Positions 10,767 through 12,620 of a stretch of 12,620 bases of DNA are shown here, in pieces; within the stretch, counting starts at the first letter, position 1, and the number at the start of each line of letters is the position of its first letter. The position numbers and the translations under genes are program-made. Origin of the DNA: a bacterium (GTDB lineage: Bacteria > Patescibacteriota > Saccharimonadia > Saccharimonadales > HK-STAS-PATE-42); contig JAKOXJ010000084.1 of NCBI GenBank assembly GCA_029781075.1, positions 1-12,620 of the forward strand, in the 5' to 3' direction. The notes below the pieces were generated by a model. That model searched no databases, was not told the DNA's origin, and was given only the letters and a program-made list of their open reading frames with translations.

Positions 10767-11288
10767 TTAGCGGCCGGTAAAGCTCCAGTGCCATGGCTCC
10801 TCTGCCCTTTGCTGGAGTTTGTATTTACTGGCGTTTTCTTTTAGCCAGGTATAGCAAGTGGATTTTTCAAAAATAGGGGAGTCGTCACATTTAAAGTCCA
10901 TAGCCATGCCATAGTTATGCAAAGACTCGCCGGGTTTTTCGGTGGGAGGATTGCAGCTTTCGGCCGGTAGGGAAGTGTCTCCCCCACAATTGGCCTTTCT
11001 TAAACTGACCTGCTCTGCGCAGGGTCTAAAAGTAGAAGTTAAACCGATAGGCTTACCTTCATTTCTGGCATTTTTTAAAATCGCTTTGGTCTGGAAGTAG
11101 AGAAGCTTATTAACTTTGTGCCCTTCTATGTCCCATAGATCAAACTGATGGACTGGCCCACTCTGGCAAGTCTCTGATTCTATTACCCTACTTTCGGATA
11201 TGGCTGGGTTGAGCTGAGCTGGATGTGAATTTAGATTAGCCTGGAGCTTACCAGTATTAAAAGCAAGTAATAGAAGAATGCCGAACAT
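10767..11288 (-). CDS. Exported M15 (VanY-type) D-Ala-D-Ala carboxypeptidase, Cys-rich
   Basis: This is a 173-residue zinc peptidase of family M15, which trims the terminal D-Ala from peptidoglycan stem peptides. Motifs: TSTFRPCAEQ (85-93), the zinc ligands His124 and Asp131 in ESLHNYGMAMDF, and Glu164-Pro-Trp-His167 in EEPWHWS. CYTWLKENASKY is also typical. The N-terminus MFGILLLLAFNTGKLQA looks like a short signal peptide or anchor. Six Cys (41, 90, 101, 112, 134, 145), an even number, suggest disulfides outside the membrane. The gene ends with tandem TAA-TAA. A TATAAT (11297-11302) lies 8 nt before ATG, so a leaderless or nearly leaderless mRNA is likely. It is divergent from the SLOG gene across 71 bp. 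Together with MltG it would act on the wall. Confidence 0.9.
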   Translation of the reverse strand: MFGILLLLAFNTGKLQANLNSHPAQLNPAISESRVIESETCQSGPVHQFDLWDIEGHKVNKLLYFQTKAILKNARNEGKPIGLTSTFRPCAEQVSLRKANCGGDTSLPAESCNPPTEKPGESLHNYGMAMDFKCDDSPIFEKSTCYTWLKENASKYKLQQRAEEPWHWSFTGR

Positions 11289-11296
11289 AGCCTATG

Positions 11297-11302
11297 ATTA
11301 TA
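11297..11302 (-). promoter_or_regulatory. -10 element before the VanY-type gene
   Basis: A consensus TATAAT on the minus strand, 8 nt before the ATG at 11288. The predicted 5' leader is 0-2 nt. Confidence 0.5.
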
Positions 11303-11341
11303 GCTTAAAGAACTAGTTTACAGTTATAAGCTTAAGCAATT

Positions 11342-11350
11342 TGTTATAAT
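11342..11350 (+). promoter_or_regulatory. Extended -10 promoter of the SLOG/LOG gene
   Basis: TG-T-TATAAT, a full extended -10, ends 9 nt before the ATG at 11360. The expected leader is only 2-3 nt. A GGAG in the gap is too close to ATG to serve as a normal Shine-Dalgarno. Confidence 0.55.
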
Positions 11351-11359
11351 TGGAGTTAT

Positions 11360-11941
11360 ATGGATTCTAAAGGGCAATCACTGACTATTTGCGTTAGCGG
11401 CGCGGCGCATGGACCTACTGTGGATCAGGACTTTAAGATTGCCTTTGAGATCGGTAAGAAGATCGCCGAAAAAGGTCATATCTTAATAACTGGTGCGACA
11501 GTAGGACTTCCGGATTGGGCAGCTCAAGGAGCTAAAAGTGTTGGCGGCAGAAGCATAGGGATTAGTCCAGCTCAAAGCTACAAAGAACATGTTACTAAAT
11601 ATCATCTTCCTACAGAGAATTACGATTTTATACTTTATACCGGAATGCACTATGTCGGTCGTGATAGTTTGCTAATAAATAGCTCTGACTGTGTGATTTC
11701 TATTGGTGGAAGAATGGGCACTGTACATGAGTTTGCCACTGCAATTGAGGGGCATAAGCCAGTTGGTGTGGTTAGTAATTCTGGTGGTACTTCTGATATG
11801 TTCGATGAACTAATGACTATTGCCGGGATGTGTAAAGGGGGAGTCTGTAACGACCAGCACGACATTTTCTACAATGAAGATATTGACAAACTACTAGATA
11901 ATGTTATAAAAGCAACTTTTGATAAGTTCAAAAAAAAGTGA
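11360..11941 (+). CDS. SLOG/LOG-fold Rossmann nucleotide-binding protein
   Basis: This is a 193-residue cytosolic Rossmann-fold protein of the LOG/SLOG superfamily (often annotated 'lysine decarboxylase-like' or TIGR00725). Features: the first strand LTICVSGAA; GHILITGATVGLPDWAAQGA, in which the Gly-rich turn binds phosphate; GRD (100-102) at the active-site region; and GGRMGTVHEFA (116-126), the local form of PGGxGTxxE. LOG members release cytokinin-type bases from nucleotides, while other SLOG members bind nucleotide signals; neither role can be assigned here. The C-terminal Lys-rich helix ends FDKFKKK. The start is fixed by an extended -10 ending 9 nt before ATG, predicting a nearly leaderless message. 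It is divergent from the VanY-type gene. Confidence 0.85.
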   Translation: MDSKGQSLTICVSGAAHGPTVDQDFKIAFEIGKKIAEKGHILITGATVGLPDWAAQGAKSVGGRSIGISPAQSYKEHVTKYHLPTENYDFILYTGMHYVGRDSLLINSSDCVISIGGRMGTVHEFATAIEGHKPVGVVSNSGGTSDMFDELMTIAGMCKGGVCNDQHDIFYNEDIDKLLDNVIKATFDKFKKK

Positions 11942-11946
11942 GATCA

Positions 11947-12020
11947 CCCTCTATCCCCTGCTACATTAAGACAATTAGTACAATATTAGTACAGGATTTA
12001 TTTAATAGGGGATAGCAGGG
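11947..12020. repeat. Inverted repeat with internal 11-nt direct repeats
   Basis: CCCT+CTATCCCCT (11947-11959) is complementary to AGGGGATAG+C+AGGG (12007-12020), 13 bp with one bulge. A shifted register also works: CCCTGCTA (11956-11963) pairs with TAGCAGGG (12013-12020). Inside, ATTAGTACA occurs at 11974-11982 and 11985-11993, an 11-nt period that is one DNA turn. A third arm, TGTAGCAG (12063-12070), complements CTGCTACA (11958-11965). It lies between two convergent genes, so it may be a bidirectional terminator, but neither side has a T-tract. The spaced repeats could also be a protein-binding site. Confidence 0.6.
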
Positions 12021-12077
12021 AAGAGCTCTATATTTCTTATATATTGATATGGTGCGTGCGTTTGTAGCAGAGCATTA

Positions 12078-12365
12078 CTAAGAGGAGCTCAGTGTCGGAC
12101 CGGCCTCTACTATGGCCTCGTTTAGCCTACGCTCTATCTCATCGGATTTTAAGTTACAGGCAGACAATACTGCTCGACTTAAGTAAGTTAGCGTGCTTAA
12201 TTCATGATCCCTTATTCTAGATATAATCTTAAGCGCTGTCTCTGGATCTTCGCCAGAAATTACTAGATCCTCTGCAGGTCCAGCTACCTTCTGAGCAGAT
12301 ACCCTATACGCTCGCGTACAAAACTCCCCTGCTTGCCCTGAGCAGTTACTGCATTCGGTAATCAT
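12078..12365 (-). CDS. Hypothetical protein downstream of rpsG
   Basis: This is a 95-residue protein of unknown function, predicted soluble. The N-terminus carries Cys5-x2-Cys8 and Cys16 (ITECSNCSGQAGEFC), which might be part of a metal site, although a fourth ligand is not obvious (Cys69 lies in a helix). The rest is helical, with PETALKIISRIRDHELSTL and SDEIERRLNEAIVEAGPTLS. ATG lies 15 bp after the rpsG stop with no Shine-Dalgarno, so it is probably co-transcribed and perhaps translationally coupled to rpsG. In many bacteria fusA occupies this place in the str operon. The stop faces the inverted repeat at 11947-12020. Coding confidence rests on an intact frame and operon position. Confidence 0.68.
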   Translation of the reverse strand: MITECSNCSGQAGEFCTRAYRVSAQKVAGPAEDLVISGEDPETALKIISRIRDHELSTLTYLSRAVLSACNLKSDEIERRLNEAIVEAGPTLSSS

Positions 12366-12380
12366 ACAAATACTACTACT

Positions 12381-12620
12381 TTATCGGGCGAAGTGGGCGA
12401 AGGCACGGTTGGCTTCGGCCATCTTGTGTACTTCTTCTTTCTTTTTGACTGCTGCTCCGGTTTCGCCGTAAGCATCAACGATTTCTGTGCCTAGTCTCTT
12501 CCAGTACGGCATTCCTTTTTTAGCACGAGCTGATGTTACGAACCACATCATTCCTAGGTGAGTTCTTCTGTGACCTTGTACTGGGTAAGGAATTTGATAG
12601 TTAGCTCCACCCACACGACG
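12381..12620 (-). CDS. rpsG: 30S ribosomal protein S7, 3' part (runs off the window)
   Basis: The C-terminal 79 residues of S7 are present and the gene continues past the window end. Recognisable stretches are [19 protein letters not shown], the [16 protein letters not shown] helix and the highly conserved [24 protein letters not shown] end. S7 binds the 3' domain of 16S rRNA and nucleates assembly of the small-subunit head. The protein stops right after FAHFAR, so it lacks the longer tail seen in E. coli S7. The GTG at 12614 is an internal Val codon of the VGGANYQ motif, not the real start. The next gene downstream (12078-12365) is 15 bp away. Confidence 0.97.
   Translation of the reverse strand, partial: RRVGGANYQIPYPVQGHRRTHLGMMWFVTSARAKKGMPYWKRLGTEIVDAYGETGAAVKKKEEVHKMAEANRAFAHFAR

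Noticed and set aside
12098..12115. TCTACTATGGCC inside the 95-aa gene resembles the detached tRNA-end repeat
   Set aside because: The match stops before CCTCCA, has no TAGTTG upstream and lies within a coding frame that explains it. Most likely chance.
1..12620. CRISPR array, insertion sequence, rRNA or replication origin
   Set aside because: No regularly spaced repeats, no transposase or integrase, no rRNA signatures, and no dnaA-box cluster were seen on either strand.

Overview
The window looks like chromosome from a small-genome Patescibacteria (CPR) bacterium, most likely a Saccharibacteria (TM7) relative. This is an inference from gene content and style: a membrane-anchored 'baseplate J-like' protein of the type common in CPR genomes sits beside ruvX and mltG, intergenic gaps are tiny, convergent genes share stop-codon bases, and many genes start where their own transcript would start. 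TGA and TAA/TAG all act as ordinary stops, so the code looks standard.

Layout. 1-277 is AT-rich DNA with no gene I can support. 278-2008 is a redox block: thioredoxin reductase (trxB, minus), a divergent 2H-phosphoesterase-like gene only 31 bp away, and a convergent glutaredoxin/NrdH-like gene sharing its last four bases. 2009-2329 is a long minus-strand leader able to form a stable fold with a competing alternative pairing. tRNA-Cys(GCA) (minus) and tRNA-Lys(UUU) (plus) follow. Downstream of tRNA-Lys are three single-gene units (a 71-aa membrane protein, a FlaR-like P-loop kinase, a DUF4287 protein), separated by exact copies of the last 10 nt of the tRNA. 4115-7901 is a minus-strand block of mltG (peptidoglycan), ruvX, the membrane-anchored baseplate-J-like protein and a Cys-containing hypothetical gene. 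tRNA-Leu(CAA) and an rpiB-type isomerase lie at 7982-8558. 8555-11941 is accessory in character: a small membrane protein, an HNH nuclease with a long unknown N-terminal region, a tiny hydrophobic ORF, a coiled-coil protein, a Cys-rich VanY-type peptidase and an SLOG/LOG-fold protein. The window ends with a 95-aa hypothetical gene and the 3' part of rpsG (ribosomal protein S7) on the minus strand.

Main observations. (1) The tRNA-Lys 3' end is repeated twice downstream (2785, 3085, 3671); each repeat closes a one-gene unit. The two downstream copies share a longer right-end signature, TAGTTG-N11-ACTATGGCCCTCCA. This looks like serial insertion of small, integrase-less cassettes at a tRNA attachment site. 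(2) Each unit carries a terminator (strong for units 1 and 3, weak for unit 2) whose T-tract runs into an extended -10 (TGnTAnnnT), followed after exactly 6 nt by ATG, which predicts leaderless mRNAs. Five other genes in the window have a -10 placed 7-9 nt before ATG. (3) The leader upstream of the glutaredoxin gene may be an undescribed structured RNA.

Functionally, TrxB and the glutaredoxin-like protein probably form a thiol-reducing pair, MltG and the VanY-type peptidase act on peptidoglycan, and the tRNAs, rpsG and ruvX are housekeeping.
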